Source: G020348185 sp964525045 (GTDB taxonomy: Bacteria > Nitrospirota > Nitrospiria > Nitrospirales > UBA8639). Taken from it: DNA of 64,000 bases. Location: positions 124,001-188,000 of the forward strand of contig CAZGFD010000005.1 of the NCBI GenBank assembly GCA_964525045.1. Reading direction: 5' to 3'. Below are positions 1 to 9,069 of the stretch, one piece after another. Position 1 is the stretch's first letter, and each line of letters starts with the position of its first letter. The notes under the pieces were generated by a model. The model did not search any database. It was not told where the DNA came from and was given only the letters and a program-made list of their open reading frames with translations. The position numbers and the translations under genes are program-made.

Positions 1-175
1 GGAGTCCCAAACAAACCAGCTAATGTAAAGGCGGTCTTGAGTGGACTGCATGTGATGCATTACACTTTTCTCCTTTCCTAGGAAATACTCAATCATTAAA
101 TTGTGTACCCCCCCTCTAATCATGGATGGATTCCACGAAAGGAGACCTTACCTGGTTCAAGCGCACCCAGGGCGG

Positions 176-1501
176 ATGCCAGGTTCCATGGGAATGGGTC
201 TCAGCCTATCTGTTTGGATGGCGGTCACACTATTCTGCACCCTGTTCGGCCTCACTATCGTGGGATGCAGCGGCTTCGATCCCAAACCCCTCGAAGCCGT
301 GCCCATCGAAAAACGTGCGCTGCGTCAAACCCAGGGTCAAGTCACCATCGCCTCAGTCGCGCTGACCGAAGAGGAAAGTGAAGCGGTATATGGGGTGGAC
401 TTGGGGAAAACAGGCATTCAGCCTGTTTGGCTGCAAGTAGAAAATAATACGCCCTCTACCTACTGGCTCATCGAAAGTAGCCTCGACCCTGATTACTTCT
501 CACCTTTGGAGGCCGCCTACGAAAACCACGTTCTCTTCGATGATTCCACGAACCATCATATGGATAACTATTTTGTGCAACAAGCATTCAAAAATCCCGT
601 GGGCCCTCATTCCACAGAATCGGGCTTCGTATTAGTAAATTTGTCTCGAGGACGCAAGTTCATCCATGTGGCGCTATTGAGCCCAGGGCATGTCAAAGGC
701 TTTGACTTCATTCTCCCTGTCCCGGGTCTGAAGGCCGACCATCTCCAAGTGGACTTTGATAGGCTCTACACCGACGAAGAGCTTATTTATATTGAGGACC
801 ATAAGGCCTTTCGTATGGCCCTACAACAATTACCCTGCTGTACCACCAATGAAGATGGAACCGAAAATGGGGACCCGCTCAATTTGGTGATCATTGGCCC
901 TCAAGGGGCACTCGAACCTCAATTCCTTTCACGTGGATGGTACGAAACCGAGGTTATTTATGAGGGGTCTATTTGGAAGACAGTCCAATCCTTTTTCTTT
1001 GGGTCCCACTATCGACATTCCCCTGTAAGCCCTCTCTATTTATTTGGCCGTCCGCAAGACTTGGCTATCCAAAAACCTCGGAGGACGATCGATAAACGCA
1101 ATCATTTGCGCTTGTGGCTCAGTCCCTATCGGTTCAGAGGGGAACGAGTCTGGGTGGGCCAGATCAGTCGTGATATTGGCGTGCGCTTGACGACGAAAAC
1201 CTGGAGTTTTACCACCCATAGGATCGATCCGGATGTCGACGAAGCCCGAAATTTTCTCGTCGCGGACCTGCTGTATACCGGAGGAATCGAAAAAATTGGC
1301 TGGGTTGCTGGGCTGGGGGTTGCCAAACCCGATTATCCGCAATGGAATCTCACCGGGGATCCGTATTTCCATGATGGTCTCCGGGTAGTTCTTCTCCTTT
1401 CAAAAGATTACACGGCCATGTCGGACGTTCGCTTCCTTGATTGGGAAGACCCATCCTTAAAAAAATCCCGTCATTTTCGAAAGATTCAAAACCGCCCTTA
1501 G
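176..1501 (+). CDS. Lipoprotein with LssY C-terminal-like domain
   Basis: The reading frame is open from 101, but the ATG at 176 gives a clean lipoprotein signal: a hydrophobic stretch followed by a lipobox ending IVGC, with the Cys about residue 31. ATGs at 188 and 194 are alternatives. The C-terminal half (from about residue 225) carries the sequence signature I associate with the LssY C-terminal domain: a GDPLNLV block, a SPLYLFGRPQDLAIQKPR block, RNHLRLWLSP, VWVGQISRDIG and HRIDPDVDEAR. The domain is known from membrane proteins with unclear roles; its biochemical function is not established. Here it appears as a stand-alone lipid-anchored periplasmic protein. It lies just outside the tRNA-Arg island (left side), so it is probably core genome. 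Family call is confident; function unknown. Confidence 0.75.
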   Translation: MPGSMGMGLSLSVWMAVTLFCTLFGLTIVGCSGFDPKPLEAVPIEKRALRQTQGQVTIASVALTEEESEAVYGVDLGKTGIQPVWLQVENNTPSTYWLIESSLDPDYFSPLEAAYENHVLFDDSTNHHMDNYFVQQAFKNPVGPHSTESGFVLVNLSRGRKFIHVALLSPGHVKGFDFILPVPGLKADHLQVDFDRLYTDEELIYIEDHKAFRMALQQLPCCTTNEDGTENGDPLNLVIIGPQGALEPQFLSRGWYETEVIYEGSIWKTVQSFFFGSHYRHSPVSPLYLFGRPQDLAIQKPRRTIDKRNHLRLWLSPYRFRGERVWVGQISRDIGVRLTTKTWSFTTHRIDPDVDEARNFLVADLLYTGGIEKIGWVAGLGVAKPDYPQWNLTGDPYFHDGLRVVLLLSKDYTAMSDVRFLDWEDPSLKKSRHFRKIQNRP

Positions 1502-1635
1502 CCACTCAAGGTTAGCCGCCCTTCGCATTACCGGTATGAACCCTCCATATAAATAAAAAGAGTACACTTTAGGTTACACCCGAGCCTTCCGCCGAAAGAG
1601 GAGAAGATCGTGGTGAACTTGAAATGTTTAAACCC

Positions 1636-1694
1636 TTGGAAGAAAAACTGGTGCCCCCGACACGGATCGAATGTGCGACATGCGGTTTAGGAAA
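1636..1694 (-). repeat. attL-like copy of tRNA-Arg 3' end
   Basis: This segment repeats 8689-8747 with two mismatches (1672 T versus C, 1681 T versus C). It contains the CCA end, the acceptor 3' strand, the T arm, the variable region and the 3' side of the anticodon stem and loop of tRNA-Arg, but diverges at 1695 exactly inside the anticodon loop region. It is a truncated tRNA, not a functional gene. It marks the left boundary of the island and presumably the original downstream context of the tRNA. Confidence 0.8.
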
Positions 1695-1909
1695 ATTGTT
1701 GACGCACCCGCCAACCTTCTATGGCGAGCGGGCGGGCGCTTGGACGGCGTATATCATTGCACTGGAGGCTAAATAGTCAATTCATCAAAGCGATCTCGCA
1801 AGTCGGATTGATTTTGTGTTAACGCCTCGGGGAAAAGCGAAGCAAGGCTTATTATCGCAATGTAAGAAACCCGCCCGCTCGGCAGAGAAAGATAGGATAA
1901 AGATGATGT

Positions 1910-2116
1910 ATGACGGAACGGCGAAAACCCGTGGAGCAGATTTTCGACCTGCCCTGGTTCGTGGAACAGTTCAACCTCGGCTTCGAACATCTGGCCGAGA
2001 TCCCCGGATATACCGATGAGCAGAACAGGAGACTAGAAGGCGCGCTCTATCAGCTCGAACCGGTGCCCGATGAACTGGATGACTTGTTAGTGAACCTCGG
2101 CGTTCTCCCTGACTAA
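1910..2116 (+). CDS. Small hypothetical protein (possibly a fragment)
   Basis: A 68-residue acidic protein with a plausible helical composition (EQFNLGFEHLAEIPGYT, then LEGALYQLEPVPDELDDLL). The codon pattern looks coding, but there is no good ribosome binding site at proper spacing: an AGGA lies about 14 bases upstream of the ATG. It sits inside the decayed island between the attL-like repeat and the IS91 relic, so it may be the surviving tail of a longer gene. I do not recognise a family. Confidence 0.4.
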   Translation: MTERRKPVEQIFDLPWFVEQFNLGFEHLAEIPGYTDEQNRRLEGALYQLEPVPDELDDLLVNLGVLPD

Positions 2117-2128
2117 GCCTAGGTCGTC

Positions 2129-2748
2129 TCACAGCCGCGTCACTGGCCCCCTTCTGGGAAATTTTTGCTTCCAGAGAGCTTTAGTGGGCAAGCCCAAAGG
2201 GGCGAGAATTTTGGGAATGACCGCGAGATCTCCGATGGCGGCGATGAGCGTCACGGGGCCTCCACGGTGGGCACAGCTTGCCATGTCGATCGCGAAGATG
2301 CGTTTGAGCAACTGAACCCACCTCAGGAGGGCTCGCGTTGAGGCAAAGAGGGCTTCTTCCATCGTCTTAGCGGGAGCAGACAGCTGGGTGGGATTGGGGG
2401 GGCAATCTGAGCTCGAAAGGCCGCGTTGGGGGCGAGCACGCCGTGAAAGCAAATCAGATGGAGCCGGGGTTGCGGAACAAGGGCAGCCAGGCGTTGCAAG
2501 AATTCCATGGGCGCCATGAGGACATGCCTCGTCCCATCACGGAACGGGGTTTTGAGGTGCAGGACAACCTCGCCGGCTGGGTTGCGACTCAGCCGTTTGT
2601 GGCCAAGGGCGGGACAAGTGATGTAGGGACAGAGACGTTCGAGGGTATGCCGCAGATGAAGTCCGCAAGACACGTCGGCATGTAGACTAAAGCCCTGACC
2701 ACTGATACAGCCCTGTGGACGATCTGACGCCTCTTGGCGGGAGATGAC
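2129..2748 (-). pseudogene. IS91-family transposase relic, frameshifted and 5'-truncated
   Basis: Two overlapping minus-strand frames together give the C-terminal half of an IS91/ISCR-type (Y2, HUH) transposase. The upstream frame (about 2748-2390) reads FSLHADVSCGLH, RHTLERLCPYIT, EVVLHLKTPFRDGTRHV, LAALVPQPRLHL and FHGVLAPN, all typical of the family. The downstream frame (about 2350-2129) continues with RWVQLLKRIFAIDM and VTLIAAIGDLAVIPKILAPLG. The switch of frame near 2350-2390 and the lack of the catalytic N-terminal part show it is dead. It abuts the 3' end of the adenylate cyclase gene, so the element truncated or brought in that neighbour. Confidence 0.8.
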
Positions 2749-2752
2749 GGCC

Positions 2753-4027
2753 TCAAGAGCTTTTGGCCGACCTTGCCCCCGGTTCAGTTGTTCTTGGGCC
2801 CAGCAGGAACCATGTACGCATTGGTCGCTTGCCCTTTACCGTGATCTCTCCACGCTCAACAAACTCAAACGTCTCATCGAGGAGTACGTGCATCGGTTCG
2901 GTCACTTGGATGCGACCGGGCTCCCCGTGTGACTCCATACGGCTTGCCGTGTTCACCGTATCGCCCCACAAGTCGTATGAGAATTTTTTCGTGCCGATTA
3001 CTCCGGCCACGACGGGTCCGCAGTGGATGCCAATTCGAACGTCGAGGTCCGATGACGTCCGGTGGGAATATTGATGTATGAAGTCGCACATGTTCAGGGC
3101 CAGTCTCGCCATTTTGCTGGCGTGGTTATCAACAGGAAACGGCAGCCCACCCGCCACCATGTATGCGTCGCCGATCGTCTTGATCTTCTCTAGGCCATAC
3201 TGATCGACTAGGCGATCAAATTCGGAAAATATATCGTTGAGCAACTCCACCAGGCGATCGGAGGGCACGCGCGAGGCGAGCTCGGTAAAACCGGCAATGT
3301 CGGCGAACAGGACGGTGACCGAGTCAAACCCATCCGCGATGGTGCCCGGCTCAAGTTTGAGGCGGGTAGCGACGGGACCAGGCAGCACGTTCAAAAGAAG
3401 GCTTTCCGAGCGTTGGCGCTCCTGTTCCAACCGTCTCTCCACATTTTCGGTGGCTGTCGCAACGGACAGGCCGATCAACGCAAGGGCTACCATGACCAGG
3501 CCGCCAGCGAGGGGAGCGAAGATGTCGGCTTGCCACGCTTCCAGTTCTGCAACTGGTTGAATACGGCTCATGACCAAGGTCATCACGCCCGCGAAGAGGA
3601 TCCACGCTGCGGCGATGCACACTCGTAGGACTCGTTGACGTGCTCCGTATACAATAAAGGGAACCACACATAATCCGATGGCGATCAGGAGAAAACCGGA
3701 GCCAATTCCGAGAACCACCGTCGCTGCGCCAATGTGAATGCCTGCCTCGACCCAGGCTATCGCGAGGGCCAACCCGTGCCTCCCTGCGCGTGCCAGGATG
3801 CTCAACCCGATCCAGGCTAAGGCGGTTGCCAGCTCCACGTACGCGAGCGTCGGGCGCTCAACTGCGAAGGCGATGACGCCCGCCGTACCGTGAAGAAAAG
3901 CGCCCGCCAGCAAGAACGCCACTCGTCCAACAAACAGCTTGGTGTCGTGTTCCGGGGTACCGGATGGCGGCTGGAACAGGCGCTGAACACAGAGGTACGC
4001 ACGAGGTGTATGCGGGGTTTTCTTCAT
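2753..4027 (-). CDS. Membrane-bound class III adenylate cyclase
   Basis: This 424-residue protein has six likely membrane helices (about residues 33-190), a short coiled linker (ENVERRLEQERQRSESLL, about 194-211) and a C-terminal class III cyclase domain (about 230-420). Both metal aspartates are present (D243 in VLFADIAGFT, D287 in IGDAYM). The substrate-selecting residues are lysine in KIKTIG (about 283) and aspartate in YDLWGD (352), the adenylate-type pair, and the transition-state Asn/Arg lie in TVNTASRM. It should make cAMP from ATP as a homodimer at the inner membrane, with the six-helix domain as a possible sensor. It lies in the tRNA-Arg island between two transposase relics, so it is probably acquired. 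A guanylate cyclase is unlikely given the K/D pair. Confidence 0.85.
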   Translation of the reverse strand: MKKTPHTPRAYLCVQRLFQPPSGTPEHDTKLFVGRVAFLLAGAFLHGTAGVIAFAVERPTLAYVELATALAWIGLSILARAGRHGLALAIAWVEAGIHIGAATVVLGIGSGFLLIAIGLCVVPFIVYGARQRVLRVCIAAAWILFAGVMTLVMSRIQPVAELEAWQADIFAPLAGGLVMVALALIGLSVATATENVERRLEQERQRSESLLLNVLPGPVATRLKLEPGTIADGFDSVTVLFADIAGFTELASRVPSDRLVELLNDIFSEFDRLVDQYGLEKIKTIGDAYMVAGGLPFPVDNHASKMARLALNMCDFIHQYSHRTSSDLDVRIGIHCGPVVAGVIGTKKFSYDLWGDTVNTASRMESHGEPGRIQVTEPMHVLLDETFEFVERGEITVKGKRPMRTWFLLGPRTTEPGARSAKSS

Positions 4028-4317
4028 TGGAATATCGCTGGCGACACAACGTTAGCCGGTTGCATGGGGACTGCGCCGGGTGCGGGTGCGCCCCAGGGTG
4101 GCAGGTTCGTGGTCAGGTGACATCTACGATCCCGACGGAGTACACACCGGACGTCTAGACGATATCGTTGTCGGCCAAATGTGACCGAGGCAGCCGTCCT
4201 CAAGAATAAAAGATATGGACGTCCCGCTATTAGCAGGTACGATGGCTACCATCAAAGAGGGATACCTCAATGTGGTAAGCTATGGCGCTGAAACCACTCG
4301 ACCAAAAGAAGGCGTCT

Positions 4318-4386
4318 ATGCAAAAAACTATACTCTATGTGGGCCTGGATGTCGATGATACGCGGTACGGACCTTCCCCCTTTTAA
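4318..4386 (+). pseudogene. IS110-like transposase N-terminal stub
   Basis: An ATG with an AAGAAGG ribosome binding site 5 bases upstream starts a 22-codon frame reading TILYVGLDVDDTRYG before a TAA. The YVGLDVDDT motif is the first DEDD-motif strand of IS110-family (DEDD) transposases. Nothing downstream continues it, so this is the remaining 5' end of a deleted element. The short length limits certainty. Confidence 0.5.
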
Positions 4387-5088
4387 TTGTTAATTGAATT
4401 GTTGGAGTCAGATGGGGAAGCTGGGGCACCGGCCAGTTGCTTCCCTCACCGCCCTGCCGTGACGGCCACCACCCGGACCAGCCATGCTGGCGGCGCGGTG
4501 AGCGACCCCTTAAAGCGACAAGAGTGATAGCGATGAAGTCGTCAGCTAGTTGTCGTCACGTTTGTCCCCCACCGGCCGATACTTCTTCCGTTTCTGGAAC
4601 TCTGCTTCTCTCGGTAAGGCAAGTACTTCGTCCCCGCTTTCGATTTCACTTTCTGCCTTCCGATACATTAATAGGGTAGAGTACATTAATAGGGGTCGCT
4701 TCTTGACCTTGTATAATCCGTTCCTCAATTTCTTTTTTCTTCCTTTTACCAGTGCAAAATAAGGAGAAAGATACCTGTTGCTGAAGAGAAGCCATGCCCC
4801 CGTTCGCTCTCCACAGAAGGCCATAGGAGCATTAAAAGGGTGTTGTTGGGGATTGAATTCTGCCAGTGATTGCTACGCGGGGATGGTTGTAGAGAGGGGA
4901 TAAAAACTATGTAATGTCAAGCAACGACCCCATGTACGTAACCGACATTTTGGGGCAACGATGGGAAAATCTTATACTCGCAACTTAGAGGCTTTCCTCA
5001 ATGAATCAAGATTTCCTTAATCAAGGAAGCTAGCCCACAGAAAGTCCAGTTTCCTGCCATAACGAAGCCAAAACTCATTCCTATCAAA
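4387..5088. other. Non-coding island stretch with no convincing gene
   Basis: No frame here has both a ribosome binding site and a recognisable product. A short near-tandem duplication, TACATTAATAGGG, occurs at about 4668-4680 and 4683-4695. A minus-strand frame at 4546-4824 (92 codons) lacks a start signal and any family signature. I read this as debris of the island, possibly including the lost body of the IS110-like element. Confidence 0.4.
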
Positions 5089-5748
5089 TTACGGGGCGAG
5101 TATGCTGCCGGTTCCGAACGAACTGAATCCGTAAGGGCCACCCGATGCACAACGGTCCAGCACGATAGTGCAACTGTTGCCGGAGGCGCTACAGCCCCAC
5201 CAACCCACGCAGGTCCTAATGCACTCAACCTCGTCCCAATCATCCCCCCAACTACATTCACTGCAATAGGCAGGTGTTCCCTGACCATCGCACCCTTTCC
5301 CCTTGAATACCACTTTGTCATCTGGGAGAGGAACCGGCCACGTCCAGAAAAGGATGTGTTCCTTTGCCATCGCGTCACTAGGATCAAGGGGAAAAGACGT
5401 GCCATCGACAGCTTGGCGCATACATGACAGAGCGGCCTGGTTCTGATCGTCAGACAACGTCGACGCTTCGACGTCCAACTCCTTGGGTACCCAAGTACGC
5501 TCCGGACCGAGTTCATAATGATGAGCTATCGTGATTGTCCCTTCGCCTTTCAGAATGCCCCAGCAGGTTTCCAACTTAGGAATTACGTCACGGTGAAAAT
5601 ATTCGTTGATTCGTGCCTGTGCCTCATATGTCTCGACTGCCTTGGGGTCAGTGGTCTGCCTAGATGTACACGCTACCGCGAACACAGATATCGTGCACAT
5701 CACGACTGTCGGAATAAAACCAAAAATCGGGAGCGGTTTGTGCAACAT
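5089..5748 (-). CDS. Cysteine-rich putative lipoprotein, unknown
   Basis: An AGGAGG six bases before the second of two adjacent ATGs supports the start at 5748 (the other is 5751). The N-terminus is a hydrophobic signal ending FAVAC, a plausible lipobox. The mature part of about 190 residues holds Cys clusters near the C-terminus (GKGCDGQG, YCSECSWGDD, CIRTCVGWWGC, SCTIVLDRC), at least ten Cys in the last 70 residues, suggesting a disulphide-rich periplasmic or surface domain. I do not recognise the family. It is a lone minus-strand gene in the island. Confidence 0.6.
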   Translation of the reverse strand: MLHKPLPIFGFIPTVVMCTISVFAVACTSRQTTDPKAVETYEAQARINEYFHRDVIPKLETCWGILKGEGTITIAHHYELGPERTWVPKELDVEASTLSDDQNQAALSCMRQAVDGTSFPLDPSDAMAKEHILFWTWPVPLPDDKVVFKGKGCDGQGTPAYCSECSWGDDWDEVECIRTCVGWWGCSASGNSCTIVLDRCASGGPYGFSSFGTGSILAP

Positions 5749-5751
5749 CAT

Positions 5752-6352
5752 CCACCTCCTTCCAAATCATTGGGCTTTGGATGTATTTGATGCGATAAAA
5801 TGACTTTCGTCACTATCAGGTGATTTCGAACCATGTTCCCGCATCTCTTTTGTCTATGCTTCTTCCGGCCAAGAAAGCTTGCTTCACGTTTTCGGTAGGT
5901 AGATATGGTGGAATGATGCTATTTAATGCGGAAAGACTAGCAAATGGAGCTAAAAAGTCAATCACTTCAAGCCATCTTGCAAATCGAAGTGAATTTGACT
6001 TGGCTTCTTCGGGGAAGGTGAACGGGGTGACTAGTCGCGATTTAAGAATCCGACCCGCTCGGCCGACATACGACCCTTGAACGATGCGAGTCGAGATGAT
6101 TCTTCCACGGCATCATGAACAGTTCTTGTTAAGTGGCAAGCCTTTCCAATTGACAAAATTGCCTAAAAGTAAGAGACTTTATGGCCAATCCAATATCAAA
6201 CAGAAATCGAAAAAGACGTTTCGCCCGCCCAGGATCCATTTCGACGAGATTTCCTGGTCATACCGAAAATCTCAGTTGAGATTTGAAATAGATTCACTAA
6301 GGTTTCCCCTTGCGATTCGAAGGGAAATTCTTGAGAAAGGACACTTAGACTC
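5752..6352. other. Intergenic stretch, 600 bp, nothing recognised
   Basis: This lies between the divergently transcribed Cys-rich lipoprotein and sulfatase genes. Short plus-strand frames at 5820-6080 and 6084-6356 have weak starts and no family signature. Promoters for both neighbours must lie here, but I see no convincing pair of hexamers or operator. Confidence 0.4.
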
Positions 6353-7876
6353 GTGACATGGCCCTCTCTGAAATACCAGCTCCTCGCCCCTTTTATTGCG
6401 ACCATTTATTTGATAGGAGGCCCTGCCGTCCATGCAGCGGATAACATCTTGCTCATCCTTGCTGATGATTACGGTGTTGATGTCTCCCGGCTGTACATCA
6501 GGGGTGGGGATATTCCCCCGGCTCCGACCATTGAACAGCTGGCAAGGGAGGGCTACCAATTCAATAGAGGATGGTCCTATCCCTCCTGCTCCCCCGCCCG
6601 CGCGTCGATTATCACGGGCCAGTACGGCTTCCGGACCGGGGTGCTCTTTGCGCTTGACCCTCCGAGCGATTCGACCCCTGTGGGAGGCATCGATGTCACG
6701 AGCCCCTATATCCTGCCGAAGGTTCTCAATGACGCGGGACTCGGATATGTGACAGCGGCCATTGGCAAATGGCATCTCACCACTGGGCCAAACCTAGACC
6801 CCCTGCTCAACGATCCGTATGAAGCCGGGTTCGACTACTTTGCAGGGAGTATCGAAGGAGAGGTAGACGATTATTTCGACTGGCCCAAGGTCATCAATGA
6901 AGGGGCAACCGTCATTGGGCCGACGACGTCCACCGTCTATGCGACCACTGATCAAATTGATGAGGCGGTTGGTTTCATCGAGGCCCAAGGGGCCAACCCC
7001 TGGTTCATGTATTTGGCATTGAATGCTCCACACAGCCCCTTTCAACTACCGCCGGAGGACCTTGTTCCCCCTTCCATTGTGGCGGAGGTGGAAGCGACGG
7101 TCGTCGACCCGTATCAGGAAGGATTTGAACCAGATGCGGATCTTCCAGCGCTGGAACTGCTGCGTCAACGCCGCCTCGTGTATAAAGCCATGATCGCCGC
7201 AATGGACAAAGAAATTCGGCGGCTGTTGGCTTCGGTTAACCGAACGAAGACCGTGATTTTTTTCATTGGTGATAATGGCACACCCAATGAGGTGAGTGTC
7301 CCGCCCTTCCCTCCGGACCACGCCAAGGCCACGCTCTTTCAGGGCGGTGTCCATGTGCCATTGATCGCTGTGAACGACCATGGAAGTCTGTTTGGCAAGC
7401 GGGGGATCCAATCGAATGCGCTCGTTGAATCGGTTGACCTGTATGCGACGATTATCGAGTCGGCGGGAATCAATGTGGCCACCGCTATTCCGGATGACTA
7501 TACGCTTGATTCGGTCAGTTTTTCCCCGGTGCTGTCGTGGGCCTGGCTGTTTAAGAATTTTAGCTTGCGTCGCACCGCCTATACCGAGCAAGACACCACG
7601 CCGCCGAACTCCTGTGATGACGATGCCGAGGCGCATGTTATCAGTCGCGGTGAAGCGGTGAGGGATCATCGCTTCAAGCTTATCCATAACAACGATCCGG
7701 TCTGCGCTCCCCGCGAGGAATTTGAGCTTTACGACCTCCAGAAGGATCCCCTTGAGACCACCGAGCTGCTGGCTAACCCCCAGCATCCATTTCGAGAGAG
7801 ATTCCAATTCAGAAAATTGTGCCGTACTTTGAACAAGGTCAGGGAAGAGCAGATATGTGATGGATTTCCGTTTTAG
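6353..7876 (+). CDS. Secreted sulfatase (arylsulfatase-like)
   Basis: The frame opens with GTG and encodes a 507-residue protein with an N-terminal signal peptide ending about GPAVHA. The sulfatase core is clear: a metal site ADDYG (D38, D39), the modification motif CSPAR (C79-R83, where Cys would be converted to formylglycine), GKWHL around residue 143 and a second metal site IGDNG near 302. Sulfatases hydrolyse sulfate esters in the periplasm. A Cys-type enzyme needs a formylglycine-generating enzyme, not seen in this window. It sits alone in the tRNA-Arg island, with no sulfate-ester transport or glycosidase genes beside it, so the substrate is unknown. The GTG start lacks an ideally spaced ribosome site: AAAGGA is about 12 bases upstream. 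Confidence 0.85.
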   Translation: MTWPSLKYQLLAPFIATIYLIGGPAVHAADNILLILADDYGVDVSRLYIRGGDIPPAPTIEQLAREGYQFNRGWSYPSCSPARASIITGQYGFRTGVLFALDPPSDSTPVGGIDVTSPYILPKVLNDAGLGYVTAAIGKWHLTTGPNLDPLLNDPYEAGFDYFAGSIEGEVDDYFDWPKVINEGATVIGPTTSTVYATTDQIDEAVGFIEAQGANPWFMYLALNAPHSPFQLPPEDLVPPSIVAEVEATVVDPYQEGFEPDADLPALELLRQRRLVYKAMIAAMDKEIRRLLASVNRTKTVIFFIGDNGTPNEVSVPPFPPDHAKATLFQGGVHVPLIAVNDHGSLFGKRGIQSNALVESVDLYATIIESAGINVATAIPDDYTLDSVSFSPVLSWAWLFKNFSLRRTAYTEQDTTPPNSCDDDAEAHVISRGEAVRDHRFKLIHNNDPVCAPREEFELYDLQKDPLETTELLANPQHPFRERFQFRKLCRTLNKVREEQICDGFPF

Positions 7877-8082
7877 ATAGGCAAGGAAAGGGTGAGATGA
7901 CTTTTCACTTCCAGAAATCACCGCTCACTTTAATGGATGACCGGTGAGGAGTATGACTTAGTTTTTAAAAAATCCAATCTGAGGAAACGATGCCTGGTGG
8001 TGCACAAATGCTGACGACAACCTGCCCAAAGATCTCCGTCCCGTCGAGGCGGGAGAGTCATCCTTAATAAAGGAGGTCGAAA

Positions 8083-8466
8083 ATGAGAAAAACCCTTTAC
8101 ACAGCATTGGCCCTTTTCTGTCTCCCAGGATTGGCTTGGGGGGGAAGGAGCGAGTTAACGACCCCCATTCTCAACATCGATCCCGATGCGCAGCTGATGT
8201 GCCTGGCGACCAACCTTCATCACCGACAACTCGACGTGCATGTCGACGTCTTTGACCGATTTGGCACGGTCGTGGCGGAGGTTGATCGCGCCCTCCTCCC
8301 CAATGCAAGTGGCGGAGCCTTGTTCGTGAACCCTACCGGTGTGGCCGAAAGTTTTCGGTGTGTGTTTAGCTTTAAGGCTTCAAAAAGGCTGATACGGGCC
8401 ATGGTATGCGGGCGGCCCGCCCCCATCGGGTCCAAGGGGTGCACGACCGCCCTACGGGCAGAATAA
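8083..8466 (+). CDS. Small secreted hypothetical protein
   Basis: A strong AAAGGAGG site precedes the ATG by 7 bases. The 127-residue product has a signal peptide cut about LAWGG and a mature domain of about 105 residues with four Cys (LMCLATN, FRCVFSF, AMVCGRP, KGCTTA), probably two disulphides. The spacing DAQLMCLATNLHHRQLDVHVDVFDRFGTVV suggests a beta-sandwich, but I cannot name the family. It is the last gene of the island before the tRNA-Arg target. Confidence 0.6.
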   Translation: MRKTLYTALALFCLPGLAWGGRSELTTPILNIDPDAQLMCLATNLHHRQLDVHVDVFDRFGTVVAEVDRALLPNASGGALFVNPTGVAESFRCVFSFKASKRLIRAMVCGRPAPIGSKGCTTALRAE

Positions 8467-8688
8467 GGATTGACGAGAATTCCCGCAAGCCGCATTCCTC
8501 GCTCTCATGCCTAGAATTGGGGTGCGAATTAGGAACAGAATTGGGGGGTCGGTTCCCGAATTGACACATCCGAAGAGACAAACTATCCACACTTCCTCCC
8601 CCCAGCTAGTCTATCCTTTAATTTACTCTTCAGAAGAAGACCCTTGGACTTGTTGATGTGGCAATTCAAGGACTGGCCTGGAAATTCT

Positions 8689-8747
8689 TTGGAAGAAAAA
8701 CTGGTGCCCCCGACACGGATCGAACGTGCGACACGCGGTTTAGGAAA
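8689..8747 (-). repeat. attR-like segment overlapping tRNA-Arg
   Basis: This is the right copy of the 59-bp direct repeat that brackets the island. It covers the 3' part of the tRNA plus 13 bp downstream and is the version that keeps the tRNA functional. Confidence 0.75.
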
Positions 8748-8778
8748 CCGCTGCTCTATCCAACTGAGCTACGGGGGC
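8702..8778 (-). tRNA. tRNA-Arg (anticodon CCU)
   Basis: The minus strand folds as a complete tRNA. The acceptor stem GCCCCCG pairs with CGGGGGC, the D arm is GCTCAGTTGGATAGAGC, and the anticodon stem GCGGT/ACCGC encloses loop TTCCTAA, giving anticodon CCT (reads AGG). The T arm contains GTTCGATCC, the discriminator is A and the CCA end is encoded. The 3' half is duplicated at 1636-1694, making this gene the attachment site of the island. Confidence 0.95.
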
Positions 8779-9069
8779 AAATTCCCAGGGAAGTGAAAAA
8801 TCGTGAATTTTTGAGTTTAAAATTTATTAGAAAACCTCCAGCAGTGTACCTCAATCTTGACCACCAGACAACCAATTCCCCTACTCGTTTTCGTCGTTAC
8901 CATTGAGGCCAGATGCCCAACATTGCCAAACTATTCGGAAATTGATCCAACTACTTTCCCTCCATTTTCATTTGGAATACCCTCCCCACCTGGCCAATTT
9001 TATTGACAACCCGAACCCCAATGTGGCCCAGTATCGGTATTAGTCCACCCCACGGACGAATCTCCAATC

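Larger units (their letters stand above)
1636..8747. mobile_element. Decayed genomic island in tRNA-Arg(CCU)
   Basis: A 59-bp direct repeat (1636-1694 and 8689-8747, 57 of 59 identical) brackets about 7.1 kb. The right copy is the 3' half of an intact tRNA-Arg gene on the minus strand plus 13 bp of downstream flank; the left copy is the same segment without the rest of the tRNA. This is the geometry left by a tRNA-targeting tyrosine integrase, which duplicates the 3' end of its target. The interior contains an IS91-type transposase relic, an IS110-like stub, an adenylate cyclase, a sulfatase and secreted small proteins, with long non-coding stretches. No integrase or excisionase gene is recognisable, so the element is probably immobile. 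Confidence 0.7.

Noticed and set aside
4546..4824. 92-codon minus-strand frame
   Set aside because: No ribosome binding site, lysine/arginine-rich low-complexity composition, no family signature, and it covers the short direct duplication at 4668-4695.
5820..6356. Two plus-strand frames (86 and 90 codons)
   Set aside because: Weak GTG/ATG starts, no ribosome sites, no recognisable protein features; left as non-coding.
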